Source: Cohnella lubricantis (GTDB lineage Bacteria > Bacillota > Bacilli > Paenibacillales > Paenibacillaceae). From it: a DNA stretch of 60,777 bases. The DNA lies in the NCBI RefSeq assembly GCF_014212015.1, contig NZ_JACJVN010000001.1, positions 1 through 60,777 on the forward strand, in the 5' to 3' direction. This document shows, piece after piece, positions 60,689 to 60,777 of this stretch. The notes below the pieces were generated by a model, which worked only from the letters and a program-made list of their open reading frames with translations, made no database searches and was not told the origin of the DNA. Position 1 is the first letter of the stretch. Each line of letters begins with the position of its first letter. A program made the position numbers and the translations under genes.

Positions 60689-60777
60689 GTCCATGCGCTT
60701 CTCTTCCTTTATATACTGCAGCTAAATTAAAGAATGAATTCGTCCAGTACTTGTTCGGCAAAAAACTTTCATGCCCG
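60689..60777. other. Right edge, no feature
   Basis: The last 89 bp after the YhcN-like stop codon are AT-rich near 60710-60740. I see no gene start, terminator or repeat. Confidence 0.6.

Overview
The window reads as chromosomal DNA of an endospore-forming, GC-rich Firmicute of the Paenibacillaceae type (Paenibacillus/Cohnella-like; inferred, not proven). Evidence: AGGAGG-type ribosome binding sites on nearly every gene, Ser/Asn-rich solute-binding lipoproteins, several sugar ABC importers without their own ATPase, an LplB/LplC-type importer, CcpA (cre)-like sites, a Bacillus-type ctaCDEF/ctaG oxidase cluster and a YhcN/YlaJ-type sporulation lipoprotein. No rRNA, tRNA, CRISPR array or insertion sequence was recognised.

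Layout. 1-9.9 kb: 52-bp tandem repeats at the left edge, a ROK sugar kinase, a frameshifted XRE/MmyB-type regulator divergent from an MFS exporter, an NlpC/P60 hydrolase, an operon of Gfo/Idh oxidoreductase, AraC regulator and sugar isomerase/epimerase, a cluster of four phased palindromes, and a second Gfo/Idh oxidoreductase followed by DinB and a frameshifted small gene. 9.8-13.3 kb: a cluster of five DnaA-box-like sequences, a WYL regulator divergent from an epoxide hydrolase, and a methylenetetrahydrofolate reductase-like gene. 13.3-32.3 kb: a large minus-strand carbohydrate locus with two ABC importers, a GntR/LacI-type regulator, a GH78 alpha-L-rhamnosidase, a GH71/GH99-like enzyme, a 1326-residue secreted DUF5722-type glycosidase and a LacI regulator. 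One permease is fused to a predicted extracytoplasmic seven-repeat beta-propeller. 32.4-38.5 kb: an operon of GH2 beta-galactosidase, LplB, LplC and solute-binding protein with tandem LacI-type operators. 38.6-42.4 kb: a PhyH dioxygenase divergent from an AraC regulator, a second phased palindrome cluster, an aldo/keto reductase and a dienelactone hydrolase. 42.4-48.4 kb: a SWIM/SNF2 helicase, an ArsR-type regulator with a large C-terminal domain, and a divergent GH51 arabinofuranosidase. 48.6-53 kb: a five-gene YtrA-type ABC operon. 53-60.8 kb: an RluA pseudouridine synthase, the caa3 oxidase genes ctaCDEF with ctaG and a DUF420/CtaM-like gene, and a YhcN-like lipoprotein.

How it fits together. 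The core is glycan use. A secreted DUF5722 enzyme would attack a polymer, three ATPase-less importers (presumably sharing an MsmX-type ATPase encoded elsewhere) would bring oligosaccharides in, and cytoplasmic GH78, GH71/99-like, GH2 and GH51 enzymes would finish hydrolysis. A common sequence around AAGTATACTT lies at four promoters of the GH78 locus, including that of the GntR/LacI regulator itself, so that regulator probably controls the set. cre-like sites at four operons suggest added catabolite control. The most unusual items are the propeller-permease fusion, two palindrome quartets with the same 165-bp geometry, and the DnaA-box cluster far from any dnaA gene.
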